A stretch of 64,000 nucleotides of DNA from Leptospira mayottensis 200901116 (GTDB taxonomy: Bacteria > Spirochaetota > Leptospiria > Leptospirales > Leptospiraceae). The position numbers were made by a program, and so were the translations under genes. The stretch is from contig NZ_CP024871.1 of NCBI RefSeq assembly GCF_000306675.2, positions 3,577,501-3,641,500 of the forward strand, given 5' to 3'. The notes under the pieces are model-generated. The model made no database searches. It had not been told where the DNA came from and worked only from the letters and a program-made list of their open reading frames with translations. Of this stretch, positions 34,232-62,690 are shown piece after piece; within the stretch, counting starts at the first letter, position 1; each line of letters begins with the position of its first letter.

Positions 34232-34858
34232 TTGCAAAATTTATATCTTCAAAAATTATTATTTACCATGCAATTGAGCACAGCTTTTTCAGATTTTATT
34301 TTAAGTTTTGTCTCTATCTTTGTCGCGATTCAAATTAAAAATATAACTTCTTATCCAAGAGTCGTTGGTTTTTTCGGATTTATTGCGATAGGAATTTCCG
34401 CCGGATTAGGAACGATTCATTTTCTGGGAGTCGAGATTCTAGATCCAATCTATCGTTTCTCGGTAGGGTTTGCTTCTTTTGTTGGAGTACCTTTAATTGG
34501 TACCGGTTTCTTCCATATCGGAATCAAGAAATTGGAAAAGAATTTTATTTATCCGGTTGCGGGAGTTTTTATTTTTCTTTATATAATTTTCGGTTATGTT
34601 TTTCTTTTCCCACTTTTATCCACGGTTTTGGGAGGAATTGCAATGATTACGGTAATTCTTGTTTGTATTCGTAAAAATTCGGGAGAGACAAAGATCCCAG
34701 CACTTTATGGAATTTTGGGAGCAATTCTTTTCATCCTCGCAGGACTTGTAATAGGAACAACAGGTTCCAGAGGACCTATCTTAAACGTGGATATTTTTCA
34801 TATCGTTCTCGCCGTCGCCGTCTACTCCCTGAGTGTCTCCCTCAAAAGATTGAGCTAA
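34232..34858 (+). CDS. Integral membrane protein, unassigned (DUF6962-like)
   Basis: 208 residues, almost wholly hydrophobic, six or seven membrane segments. It ends in a short basic tail. The start is uncertain: TTG at 34232 or ATG at 34268; neither has a strong ribosome binding site. Pattern AFSDFILSFVSIFVAI and LGTIHFLG are reminiscent of the DUF6962 membrane proteins, from memory. Function unknown. Confidence 0.65.
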   Translation: MQNLYLQKLLFTMQLSTAFSDFILSFVSIFVAIQIKNITSYPRVVGFFGFIAIGISAGLGTIHFLGVEILDPIYRFSVGFASFVGVPLIGTGFFHIGIKKLEKNFIYPVAGVFIFLYIIFGYVFLFPLLSTVLGGIAMITVILVCIRKNSGETKIPALYGILGAILFILAGLVIGTTGSRGPILNVDIFHIVLAVAVYSLSVSLKRLS

Positions 34859-35037
34859 GAGCCATCGTTAAAACATTAGAATATTATAATACAAATAATA
34901 GATTTTTTCTCTGAAAAAATCAAGACGATCCATAGTCTTCCAAAATTTTTAGAAAGTAAGTATTTATTTCAAAGACGATTTACAGTGTAACGAAATGAAA
35001 TTTAAAAATGAATCTGATCGAATCTATCTTGAATTTT

Positions 35038-35217
35038 GAGTCTGCCCCAAGACCTTAAAAGAAATCTATTACAATGATTCGATAAGTTCGTAATAAAACA
35101 TAGGGGCTCCTACAGATTGCGTCCCCTTTGGTAGTTTACGAACTTTCGAACACATTTTATAACTGTTAAATTCTTGTCGAGGTTCCTATATTCTGAGGTT
35201 TTGGAACAAGTTCTTAG
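35038..35217 (+). repeat. MITE-like repeat, near-complete copy
   Basis: Begins GAGTCTGCCCCAAGACCT and ends AGGTTTTGGAACAAGTTCTTA; the ends are imperfect inverted repeats. It shares long blocks with the copies at 45475 and 57713: TTACAATGATTCGATAAGTTCGTAATAAAA (shown in part), TGGTAGTTTACGA, ACATTTTATAACTGTTAAA and GTCGAGGTTCCTATATTCTG. No coding capacity. Confidence 0.75.
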
Positions 35218-35300
35218 TAGTTTGCAAGCTTTCGAACAGATTTTATAATTGTTAGGTTCTCGTTGGAGTCCCTACATTTTGAGGTCTTGGAACAGATTCT
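35215..35300 (+). repeat. Extra 3' half of the MITE-like repeat, in tandem
   Basis: Directly after the previous copy the second half is repeated with changes: TAGTAGTTTGCAAGCTTTCG, ACAGATTTTATAATTGTTAG, GTTGGAGTCCCTACATTTTG and AGGTCTTGGAACAGATTCTT. It suggests unequal exchange or slippage between copies. Confidence 0.65.
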
Positions 35301-35494
35301 TTATATAATTTTCTGAAATATTTTGGCATGATTCTATTCTATCAAAGGAAAAAAAGATAAGTCAGGAATAATAGATGTTCGAACGATATTATCTCGTGAA
35401 TTCCAAATCAAATCCACACCTCACAAAATAATATTTTTATTCTAGAATATTCTAAATTTATTTCATATACGAACAAAGTCGTTTGATCATTATG

Positions 35495-35524
35495 CGACAC
35501 CGTACCATATTTGGTACGATGTCG
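35495..35524 (-). terminator. Strong hairpin after the hydrolase gene, terminator-like
   Basis: A 13-base stem with one mismatch (CGACACCGTACCA / TGGTACGATGTCG) and a TATT loop, 10 bases after the stop of the minus-strand hydrolase. No T-run follows on the minus strand, so it may be a weak terminator or a 3' mRNA end stabiliser. Confidence 0.45.
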
Positions 35525-35533
35525 GCTAAAAAA

Positions 35534-36661
<1,128 letters not shown>

Positions 36662-37445
36662 AGAAATTTCTCCTTATACTTTTCTTCGAAGAAAAAAACT
36701 CTACTCTAACGATTTCCTTTTTTGTTTGAGTCACCGGAAAAATCATTTTTGGATCCGTTTGTAAAGCGAATTTATATTATTTGGACATAAAATTGACTCT
36801 TTATTATAAATAGATCACGATATAATGTCAAAAATAGATTCCAATTTACAAAAAAGATATTTAAAATAAAATAAGTAAATTTTGAAATTATTTTAAAATC
36901 TTAAAAACGATTTTTCTCTTTTAACCTGAAATGTGTAATTTGATACAAAAGTTCGTATTAAAAAACGACAAAAAGCAAGATAATGAAAAATATAAGGAGA
37001 AATGCTGAAGCAAATTAAAGTTTCGGAAGAAAAAAGCTGTTTCGGCGCAAACTTTCCTAATGTTCTAATTCGTTTGTAAGTTTTAACTTCTTTTTTGTCA
37101 CTTTTGCCGCCATATCGGTGTTTGGCGGTCTTTCTGAATTGAAAACCTATTCCAAAAATCAATTACAATGATTCAGTAAGTTCGTAATAAATGTGGAAGT
37201 TTCCACAAATTAACTTCGCCTTGGATGGCTTATAACGCGTTTTTGAAGAATCTTCTTCAGATGTTAAAATGCGTGAGCTCTCACACCTAAGACTTTAGAA
37301 ATAAACTCTTAAATAACGTAAATCCGGGGCGTAAGAAAATTAGAATCTGTCTCAAATTCGGCAATTCTCACGGAATCAGTCGTTATTATCAGTCGACGTG
37401 AAAAATCCACTCAGGACTTCATTTAGGGTTGTTCGGATTTTAAAA
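36662..37445. other. Gene-free region with a repeat remnant
   Basis: About 780 AT-rich bases between the hydrolase start and the end of the OmpA-family gene. An 89-codon frame on the minus strand (36893-37162) has no family features and overlaps the repeat, so I do not call it. The repeat copy is listed separately. Confidence 0.4.
37145..37310 (+). repeat. Degenerate copy of the MITE-like repeat
   Basis: ACCTATTCCAAAAATCAATT is followed by ACAATGATTCAGTAAGTTCG and TAATAAATGTGGAAGTTTCC, the best-kept block of the family. The second half (TTCGCCTTGGATGGCTTATA and on) is decayed and the right end is unclear. Confidence 0.6.
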
Positions 37446-38879
<1,434 letters not shown>

Positions 38880-38947
38880 TGAAAAAATATGATCCGGACG
38901 AAATTTAAAATTAGAGTTCTTACTTGTTTACGTTTAAGGAGAATGAA

Positions 38948-39268
38948 ATGGAAGCTAGACTCGTTTACATCACAGTCGGCAACGAAAAAGAAGCCATTAA
39001 AATTGGAAAAACCGTCGTAAAGGAAAGATTAGCAGCGTGTGCAAATATTCTTCCGAAGATAAAGTCAATCTATCATTGGGAAAAAAAGTTGGTTGAAGAC
39101 AACGAAACCATTCTTATTCTAAAGACAAAAAGCGAACTCATGACAGAACTCACCCTAAGGATTAAATCCTTGCATAGTTATGCCGTACCTTGCGTGGTTA
39201 GTCTTCCTTTATTGGAAGGAAATCGGGAATATTTTTCATGGATTTTCAGCGAGGTTATTGCGGAATAA
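38948..39268 (+). CDS. cutA: CutA-type divalent-cation tolerance protein
   Basis: 106 residues from ATG 38948, chosen because AAGGAGAA lies 4-5 bases before it; an in-frame start 24 bases upstream has none. CutA features: YITVGNEKEAIKIGKTVV, ERLAACANILPKIKSIYHWE and a SLPLLEGNREYFSWI end. Small cytosolic trimer; linked to copper/divalent cation tolerance in E. coli, exact role unclear. Confidence 0.92.
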   Translation: MEARLVYITVGNEKEAIKIGKTVVKERLAACANILPKIKSIYHWEKKLVEDNETILILKTKSELMTELTLRIKSLHSYAVPCVVSLPLLEGNREYFSWIFSEVIAE

Positions 39269-39292
39269 AATACATTCAAAAAAAATTATATT

Positions 39293-40126
39293 ATGCAAAT
39301 ACAAGTTAAACAAAAATTTACAGCTCTTACATTTAACTCCGCTTTTTTCGGTTTTTATGCACATGCGGGTTTTGCAAAGGGACTTTCCGAAATCGGATTT
39401 TATCCTTCCAAAATTACGGGTTGTAGTTCGGGAGCCTTGATCGGTTCTCTCGTTGCAGCCGGAGTTCCTATCGATACTGTGACAGATCTAATTTTAAACC
39501 TAAGGAAAAAAGATTTTTGGGAAGGGAATTTGGTCACAAATCTCGTAAAGCCGATCCGTAAAGGATTGAAAAATTATTCTGGAATTCTTTCCGGCAAAAA
39601 GATCAAAGAGTTATTAAAACCTTATTTGGGTCATAAAAAAATAGAAGATCTTCCTATCCCGATGGGAATATCCGTTTCAAACATAACAAAACAAATCAGA
39701 GAACTAAAAACAAAAGGAGATTTGATCGACCGAATTCTCGCTTCGATGACCTTTCCTTTCCTCTTTGAAATTCAAAAGTTGGGGGAGGAAGAGTTTATAG
39801 ACGGAGGAGTCGCCGATCAAGAACCAATCAAGGAATTGATTTTAGATAAATCCATCCGTAAGATTGTAGTTCACAGCGTTCGCACCAAAAAAGGACACTC
39901 TGAAAGAGCGATGATCCGCGCCTTTCATTCCTCGGTTCAAATCATCGAAAATGAAACAAGAGAACTAAAAGAATTACTCGCAAAACATTACAAAAAAGAA
40001 ATATTAAGAGTCGAAACGGTAACTCCTTACATAGATGCAAATCAGCTTAGACACGGAAAGGATGCGATGGAAGAAGGAAGAAAAAGCGCACATCACTGGA
40101 AGAAAAAGATTCTCGCTCCCGCTTAA
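39293..40126 (+). CDS. Patatin-like phospholipase
   Basis: 277 residues. Nucleophile serine in GCSSGALIGS (GxSxG, about residue 45) and aspartate of the Ser-Asp dyad in EEFIDGGVADQEP. This is a patatin/RssA-like acyl hydrolase acting on phospholipids or lipoproteins. No signal peptide, so cytosolic or membrane-associated. 24 bases after cutA and 5 bases before the acetyltransferase; the three may be one transcript. Confidence 0.87.
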   Translation: MQIQVKQKFTALTFNSAFFGFYAHAGFAKGLSEIGFYPSKITGCSSGALIGSLVAAGVPIDTVTDLILNLRKKDFWEGNLVTNLVKPIRKGLKNYSGILSGKKIKELLKPYLGHKKIEDLPIPMGISVSNITKQIRELKTKGDLIDRILASMTFPFLFEIQKLGEEEFIDGGVADQEPIKELILDKSIRKIVVHSVRTKKGHSERAMIRAFHSSVQIIENETRELKELLAKHYKKEILRVETVTPYIDANQLRHGKDAMEEGRKSAHHWKKKILAPA

Positions 40127-40131
40127 TTCTA

Positions 40132-40875
<744 letters not shown>

Positions 40876-41220
40876 GCATTTCTAAACCGAATTTACAAAA
40901 AACAATTTTACGTGCGCTGAAGTAAAAACTTTGGACTTCTTAATAATTCATAGAAAGTCTACATTTTTATTTTAGATGGATGCGAATTCGATATTAGAAA
41001 ATTAGAGCAATCTTTTAAAGGAAAAGTTTTACGTTCCTAATCCTTGTGTCGAATTTATGTTAGACTACGTACACATAAAGTCCTCATTTAAGAATAACAA
41101 GGAAATTAGTTATTATAATCTAAATTCTGAAAGTCAGCTTTGATTCAAGATATAATCTGTTTAATTGTCTAACAGGTTCAAATGAAAAAGGGTAACCGTA
41201 AAAATTCAGAAATTTTCCAA
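40876..41220. other. Intergenic region, nothing recognised
   Basis: 345 AT-rich bases between the convergent acetyltransferase and dihydroorotase genes. No terminator with T-run, repeat or open frame seen. Confidence 0.45.
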
Positions 41221-42489
<1,269 letters not shown>

Positions 42490-42579
42490 ACAGGATCTCT
42501 TTGCATAAAACCGGAAGAAAGTCTGTAAAAAAGTGAAATTCCACCTTATTTTTTAAAACAAAACGGAATTGCTTCAATT

Positions 42580-43208
<629 letters not shown>

Positions 43209-43328
43209 ATATTTTTGAATTTAAGAATTTCTTTTTGATTCGTACCAGAGAAACGATGCGTTGTAAATTAAAATTTCAATCCTTCCAAGAACAGCGCTTT
43301 TCCATCGAAAATTGAGTGAATCTTCCCT

Positions 43329-44641
<1,313 letters not shown>

Positions 44642-44795
44642 GAATTCCTTGAATAGAACGGAGGATTTTAACTTATCTTTGTATTCCGAGGAAAATGAAA
44701 AAGGTTTAGATTTTTCTTGATTAGAGTAGGAAGATCCTCTTTCACTTTTCGAACCTAAATGTGGATCTGTAGGATTTTCTGAATAGTTCGTTGTG

Positions 44796-44826
<31 letters not shown>

Positions 44827-44901
44827 CATATACTTGGAATATGAAGGTGCAATTCGGAAAAAAGAGAAAAATTTATCCGGAAAAAATTAAAAGGAATTTT
44901 C

Positions 44902-45276
<375 letters not shown>

Positions 45277-45474
45277 GAATTACCCTTCTTCACGCAAAAC
45301 TTTCTAAACTCAATAACTACAACCGACTTCGTAACCACAAGTTTGTGTTTAGAACTTGTGCCAAAACCTTAATTGTAGGAACTCACACGTTTTAGAAGTT
45401 AGCAGGTGGGTGCCTTGTCTAGAAGACGTTTCCCTTTTTTTGACCAGTGTCCTTCTATTTTTAGCAAATTTAAA

Positions 45475-45651
45475 ACCTGTCCCAAAACCTTTCAAGAAAT
45501 CAATTACAATCATTCAGTAAGTTCGTAATAAAATATAGAAGTTGTCACCAATTACGCCCCTTGGGTAGTTTACGAGCTTTCGAGCACATTTTATAACTGT
45601 TAAACTCTCGTCGAGGTTCCTATATTCTGAGGTTTTTAAGGCAGGCTCTTA
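45475..45651 (+). repeat. MITE-like repeat, full copy
   Basis: 177 bases. Left end ACCTGTCCCAAAACCT, right end AGGTTTTTAAGGCAGGCTCT, imperfect inverted repeats. Inner blocks TTACAATCATTCAGTAAG, TTCGTAATAAAATATAGAAG, GGTAGTTTACGAGCTTTCG and GTCGAGGTTCCTATATTCTG. A shorter decayed piece (TGTGCCAAAACCTTAATTGT) lies at about 45357-45410. The rest of 45277-45810 shows no gene; a start-less frame of 48 codons at 45692-45835 is unassigned. Confidence 0.75.
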
Positions 45652-45810
45652 GATTCCAATGAGCTTGAAGAAAAGCGCCCATGTAGTCTAACATTATTGT
45701 AAAGAGAACAACCCAGTCAGCCGCCAAACAGTGTTCAGCGAACTATGGAAACGCCAAATTGTACTGGGTAAAAATATTCCACGGCAAAACGAGTATTCCA
45801 GAGAGCTGAC

Positions 45811-47571
<1,761 letters not shown>

Positions 47572-47742
47572 AGAGAAATTCTCCTTTTGCTAAAAGTTAA
47601 CAGGTTTTCCGATTCTCGTCAAGCATTCCTTTCTGTTTCTGGAAATCATGCTTGTCATGGAAAAAGATAGGAAAAACCTGAAATATCAGTCAAATTTATG
47701 AGTAGCATCTTTACAGAAAACTTTACATATCAAAGGTATCCA

Positions 47743-54887
<7,145 letters not shown>

Positions 54888-55663
54888 TTACCGTCAAGAA
54901 GGTACGAACGGATTCCCACCTTACCTTTACTCCTCTTGAATCCAACCCCGACCGGGTTGAACTGGAATGTATTTGAATTTTTTACCCTTTAAACCTAACC
55001 TTCAAATTATTTCCTTTTATAAAAAGGTCCAACCGTTTTAATTTTAGGGAACTCCTGTTAAAAGTCTGTCCCAAAACCTCGGAATATAGGACTCCTACGA
55101 AAGTTTGACAGGCAAGTAAGAGTCCGTCATAAATTCCCAAAGAGACGTAATCGATAGGAACTACCGCGTTTTACTACTAATGACCGAACAATTATAGTCG
55201 TAATTTTTTGAAGTTTTGAGAAAAGCTCAAAATAAAATAGAAAACTTCCCATTCGGCCTATACAACGGGCACAACAGGAAAATACACATCCTTAAGATAT
55301 CATTCAGTCAATAGAACGAGCTATTTGACATTGCAGGATCGCCGTTTTTATAAGAAATTTTTTCGTAATTTTTTATAAAAACCAATAATTCATTTTTTTA
55401 AATTCTTAATCCTCCAGCCCAAACAATTGAAATAGACCTTGTATCGCACGTCCAAAAATAGGTTTTCTCTTTTACCTTACATTTTCGTCACTCCACATAA
55501 ACAATTCGATAACGCAGAGAACATTCAGAAAAATTTATCCAACTAAAAATCGGCAATACAAATAATTGCAATTTCCGATTCGATCCGCACACTTTCCATA
55601 CATAAAATAAAATTTTCTATAATATTTAAAAAACATAATATATTGGATTGATACAAACTATAA
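54888..55663. other. Intergenic region with repeat fragment
   Basis: About 780 bases between the small frame and the thiolase terminator. Besides the repeat fragment listed separately, I see no gene or RNA. The last 300 bases are very AT-rich. Confidence 0.4.
55073..55190 (-). repeat. Partial, decayed copy of the MITE-like repeat
   Basis: Plus-strand text AGTCTGTCCCAAAACCTCGG and AATATAGGACTCCTACGA is the reverse complement of the right end of the family; AAAGAGACGTAAT further on fits the middle block. The left half is lost or unrecognisable. Confidence 0.5.
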
Positions 55664-55693
55664 TAAAAAGGCCCGGAATTTTCCGAGCCTTTT
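55664..55693 (-). terminator. Intrinsic terminator of the thiolase gene
   Basis: AAAAAGGCCCGGAA and TTTTCCGAGCCTTTT form a GC-rich stem with one mismatch, flanked by A- and T-runs, 26 bases after the stop of the minus-strand thiolase. The A/T symmetry could also stop transcription from the other side. Confidence 0.85.
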
Positions 55694-55718
55694 ATAGAAT
55701 ATGAAGCGAAACTTCTAG

Positions 55719-56900
<1,182 letters not shown>

Positions 56901-57712
56901 AATTACTCCTAATAACTTTAATATTCTAATTCACGAATGTTCTTTCGCTTTGCAGTGTTCTACACCTTATCCGACACATTGCACCCGTAGATCCCATTGG
57001 AAAATTTTCGAAGCAGGTATTTCCGTCTTAATCGAAAAGTAAACCTTTTCGCCAAAACCGTTACATAAAAAAATTCCTATCATTTACAAAAAAAGCAAAT
57101 CTTAGTCAGATCTTTTTCTTTGATCCAAGTAAAATCCAATTTTCTTTAGAAATCGCACAGTTGCACTTTCCTTTTTCGTTGATCTTTGACTCGAAATAAA
57201 ATTGTAGGTAATTCGTCCGAAATCTTTTTTATATTCTTTTTTAGTTCAAAGGATCCTGATTTTCCAAAAGAAGACGAATCCTTTGTTCATGTAGAAGAAT
57301 TCCTACAAATTCCTTAAAAACTATTTCCCAAAAAGATTTAAATACGGGAATTCCCACAATTTTTTCTCACAATCGTCTTTGCCATCTACAAAACTAGAAA
57401 AAATCTTAAAAGTAACGATCTGCCACTACTCATTTTCGTCCAACTCCTCAAAAAAAGCCTATTTTGGAAAGTAGGAATTCTTTTCTGTTTTTTCTTTAAT
57501 CATTCTCATTTGATAATAAACATCGGTTATTAAAGAAAAATAAGACGGCCTGATATGAGTTTCATTTTAATTTCATTTTTTTAGTGACTATATAGAATCC
57601 ATTTTTGTCTAAACTTCTTTTTGCATACATCGGCGTAGAAAATTTTATGTTCAATCACCGTTAGGAAAAAACTTTCAGTTCCCGAAATGTTTTTGCAAAA
57701 TTTTTCTTATTA
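56901..57712. other. Gene-free region before the repeat and IS cluster
   Basis: About 810 bases upstream of the thiolase gene. It should contain the thiolase promoter. No coding frame, RNA gene or repeat recognised. Confidence 0.4.
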
Positions 57713-57890
57713 AGAGCCTGTCTTAAAAACCTCGGAATATAGGAGTTAGACAAGAACTTAACAGTTATAAAATATGCTCGAAAGCTCGTAAACTACCAAA
57801 AGGACGTAATTTGTAAGAACTTCTATATTTTATTACAAACTTACTGAATCATTGTAACTGATTTCTTTTAAGGTTTTTAAGACCGGCTCT
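57713..57890 (-). repeat. MITE-like repeat, best-preserved ends
   Basis: 178 bases with 20-base terminal inverted repeats, one mismatch: AGAGCCTGTCTTAAAAACCT (57713-57732) and, on the opposite strand, AGAGCCGGTCTTAAAAACCT (57890-57871). The inside shares GCTCGAAAGCTCGTAAACTA and TTACAAACTTACTGAATCAT with the other copies in reverse orientation. No coding frame. The IS110-family element begins 3 bases beyond the right end. Confidence 0.8.
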
Positions 57891-57974
57891 GATATGGCGC
57901 CCCCATCCGGAGCCGTAAATATTTTTTCGCATTTTTTTTAATCACCCAATAATTTAACTCGTTAGAGAAAAGCA

Positions 57975-58050
<76 letters not shown>

Positions 58051-59380
58051 GAGGGTGTCAGCGTTCCTGTGTAAATGACATATCTTAAAACGAATCGAAC
58101 TTCAACCGATCGCCGAAAATAATCGAAAATTGATTCATTGCTTTTCCCCAATCTTGAATAGGCATGGTCCATTTTTTAGACATATTATTCAAAGCTAAAT
58201 AAAGAAGCTTGATAGCCGCTTCATCGGTAGGAAACGAACCCCGATTCTTGATAATTTTTCTTAGCCCCATATTCATAGATTCGATAGCGTTTGTGGTGTA
58301 AATCGCCTTACGAATGTTAGGTGGATAGGCCAAAAAAGGAATCACCGATTCCCAATTGTTTCTCCAGGACTTGCTGATCATCGGATATTGACTGTCCCAT
58401 TTGGTTGAAAAATCATCAAGGCTTTTCTTAGCAATCTCTGCCGACGGAGATTTGTAGATAGCCTTTAAATCAATCATCAACTCTTTCTTCTGTTTGTAAG
58501 AAACCCATTTCAAAGAATTCCTTACCATATGAACGATACAAAGTTGAACTTGTGCATTAGGAAAAACTGATATGATCGTATCCGGAAATCCTTTTAACCC
58601 GTCAACACAGGCGATTAAGATATCTTCAACTCCGCGATTCTTTAAATCGGTTAAGATCTGAAGCCAGAACTTCGCTCCTTCGGTGCGCTCCACCCAAATC
58701 CCAAGTATCTCTTTTGTGCCCTGTAGATTGATTCCTAAAGCCAAATAGAAGGATTTGTTTTGAACGTGGTGGCCGTCTCTCACCTTTACGACTAACGCGT
58801 CCATGATGAGAATTGGATATACTTTATCCAAGGGGCGATTCTGCCACTCGATCACCGTTTCCAGTACCGAATCGGTGACTTCTGAGATCAGATCCGCTGA
58901 GACTTCCACTTGATAGATTTCTTGGAGATGTTGGGTAATTTCTCGTGTGGTCATTCCGCGTGAATACATCGAAATGATCTTATCGTCGAAGCCGGTAAAG
59001 CGTGTCTGTCCTTTTTGAATGATCTGCGGTTCGAAACTGCCGTTTCTGTCTCGAGGTATTTCCAAATCGATTGTTCCAAAATCTCCTTTGAGCTTTTTGT
59101 TACTTTTGCCATTCCGAGAATTTCCTGTGTTATTGCCCAACGAGGAATTCTTCTCATATCCAAGGTGATGCGTCATCTCACCTTGCATCGCTCGCTCTAT
59201 CAGTGATTTCGTTAGTTGCTTTAAGAGGCCTTCATTTCCCAGTAGATCTTCAGGACTCTTATCTTTGATTAATTCATCGAGTAGCTCTTCAGCTCGATTT
59301 TTGGGTTTGCTCATATTGGGTTTATCCTTGTTACTTTTTGGTTATTCACAAGTCATTTACACAATCGACACGACACCCTC
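58051..59380 (-). mobile_element. IS256-family insertion sequence with 8-bp target duplication
   Basis: 1330 bases. Terminal inverted repeats begin GAGGGTGTC on both ends, followed after 8 variable bases by TGTGTAAATGAC (29 bases, 21 matched). GTTCTTAG stands directly outside both ends (58043-58050 and 59381-59388), an 8-bp target duplication as expected for IS256 elements. Ends, duplication and transposase are all intact, so it is a recent and possibly active insertion. Confidence 0.92.
58085..59314 (-). CDS. IS256-family (mutator-type) DDE transposase
   Basis: 409 residues, full length for the family. The catalytic acidic residues are likely Asp in ILIMDALVVKV, Asp in ACVDGLKGFPD and Glu in TTNAIESMN. 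Conserved pieces GFDDKIISMYSRGMTTREI and CIVHMVRNSLKWV are typical. No frameshift. Makes the double-strand cuts at the GAGGGTGTC ends. Confidence 0.95.
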   Translation of the reverse strand: MSKPKNRAEELLDELIKDKSPEDLLGNEGLLKQLTKSLIERAMQGEMTHHLGYEKNSSLGNNTGNSRNGKSNKKLKGDFGTIDLEIPRDRNGSFEPQIIQKGQTRFTGFDDKIISMYSRGMTTREITQHLQEIYQVEVSADLISEVTDSVLETVIEWQNRPLDKVYPILIMDALVVKVRDGHHVQNKSFYLALGINLQGTKEILGIWVERTEGAKFWLQILTDLKNRGVEDILIACVDGLKGFPDTIISVFPNAQVQLCIVHMVRNSLKWVSYKQKKELMIDLKAIYKSPSAEIAKKSLDDFSTKWDSQYPMISKSWRNNWESVIPFLAYPPNIRKAIYTTNAIESMNMGLRKIIKNRGSFPTDEAAIKLLYLALNNMSKKWTMPIQDWGKAMNQFSIIFGDRLKFDSF

Positions 59381-59510
59381 GTTCTTAGTCTTAAAACGAA
59401 GGTCAAATTTGAAATTCAAATTTGCTTCAACACTGAGCCAACAAGTATTCCTCCTTTATCGTACATCTTCTCTAACGAATTCAATTATTGGATGAAACAT
59501 TACTCTAACT

Positions 59511-61830
<2,320 letters not shown>

Positions 61831-62241
61831 ATACTTTTAAGAACAAAATCATTCGACAATATATTAGCTCTGATAAAAAACGACACATAATTTTAAAACT
61901 CGAAATTAATAGGTTCCCCGAATTGACGATTTAAGCTTCAGAGGAGATAAAGAACTTTAAGACATTTTCAATCGAATTTTGAATTTAGGATTCGTCACAA
62001 CGTTCATTTCAACCTGATTTTAAGTTTACCGTAAAATTCAAATCACGTGAACTCCAATAGATAAACCACCTTTTAAAAACTTGTCCCAAAATCCATCGAG
62101 CACCAATAGAAGCGAGACATCCGAGTTTCACAAAAATACGGAACCCACTTTTATTACGGATTTATCAACTGGTTTTTCGTAAAAATTTTTGGGACGACTA
62201 TATAGTTTTCCCGCTACACTTGAGATTTTGGCGTAGTCTTA
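61831..62241. other. Gene-free region with inverted-repeat remnant
   Basis: About 410 bases upstream of the phosphoesterase gene and downstream of the rhodanese gene. Apart from the inverted repeat at 62083-62195 no feature is recognised. Confidence 0.4.
62083..62195. repeat. Short inverted-repeat element, probable deleted MITE-like copy
   Basis: GTCCCAAAAT at 62083 and ATTTTTGGGAC at 62185-62195 form the ends of a 113-base stretch. The end sequence is that of the MITE-like family, but the well-kept internal blocks are missing. Confidence 0.4.
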
Positions 62242-62577
62242 TTAATATTTAGCAATAGAAGGATCAATTTCGTCCGAATAAAGTAAAATTCCCCCTTCAA
62301 CATTATGTACTCTTGTAAAACCAGATTGTTTTAAAATCCCACAAGCCATGGCAGAACGTCCTCCGGAACGACAATACACAATCATATCTTTACCAGATTC
62401 TTTCCAAGAATTGATTTCGGGAAGCCTGCTTGGAAGTTCTCCTACAGGAATCAAAAGATCGGTTCCTTTGATCGTGCAAATTTCCGACTCGTTCGGATTT
62501 CTCACATCGAGAAGATAAAACGAATCCTTTTTCATTTCTCTCAAATCCAATCTCGACTTCAGTTCTTTAGGGGTCAT
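62242..62577 (-). CDS. Single-domain rhodanese-like protein
   Basis: 111 residues. Rhodanese fold with YLLDVRNPNES, and active-site loop CRSGGRS with Cys69, which carries the sulfur as persulfide. The end VHNVEGGILLY is the usual 'NVxGGxxxW' motif with Tyr. Cytosolic; moves sulfane sulfur or acts in redox signalling. No partner gene adjacent. Confidence 0.9.
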   Translation of the reverse strand: MTPKELKSRLDLREMKKDSFYLLDVRNPNESEICTIKGTDLLIPVGELPSRLPEINSWKESGKDMIVYCRSGGRSAMACGILKQSGFTRVHNVEGGILLYSDEIDPSIAKY

Positions 62578-62690
62578 ACGACAATATTCCTCAATATAAA
62601 AATAGAACGTGATATTCGCCGAATCAGCCGTTTCTTGTCAGCTTATCGTACTTAAAATTCAAGTAACTCGAATTCATAATTCCAATCAAA

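Noticed and set aside
36893..37162. 89-codon minus-strand frame
   Set aside because: No known features, low-complexity AT-rich code, overlaps a repeat remnant.
45357..45410. Possible further repeat copy (TGTGCCAAAACCTTAATTGT)
   Set aside because: Only the end block is recognisable; too short to list as an independent element.
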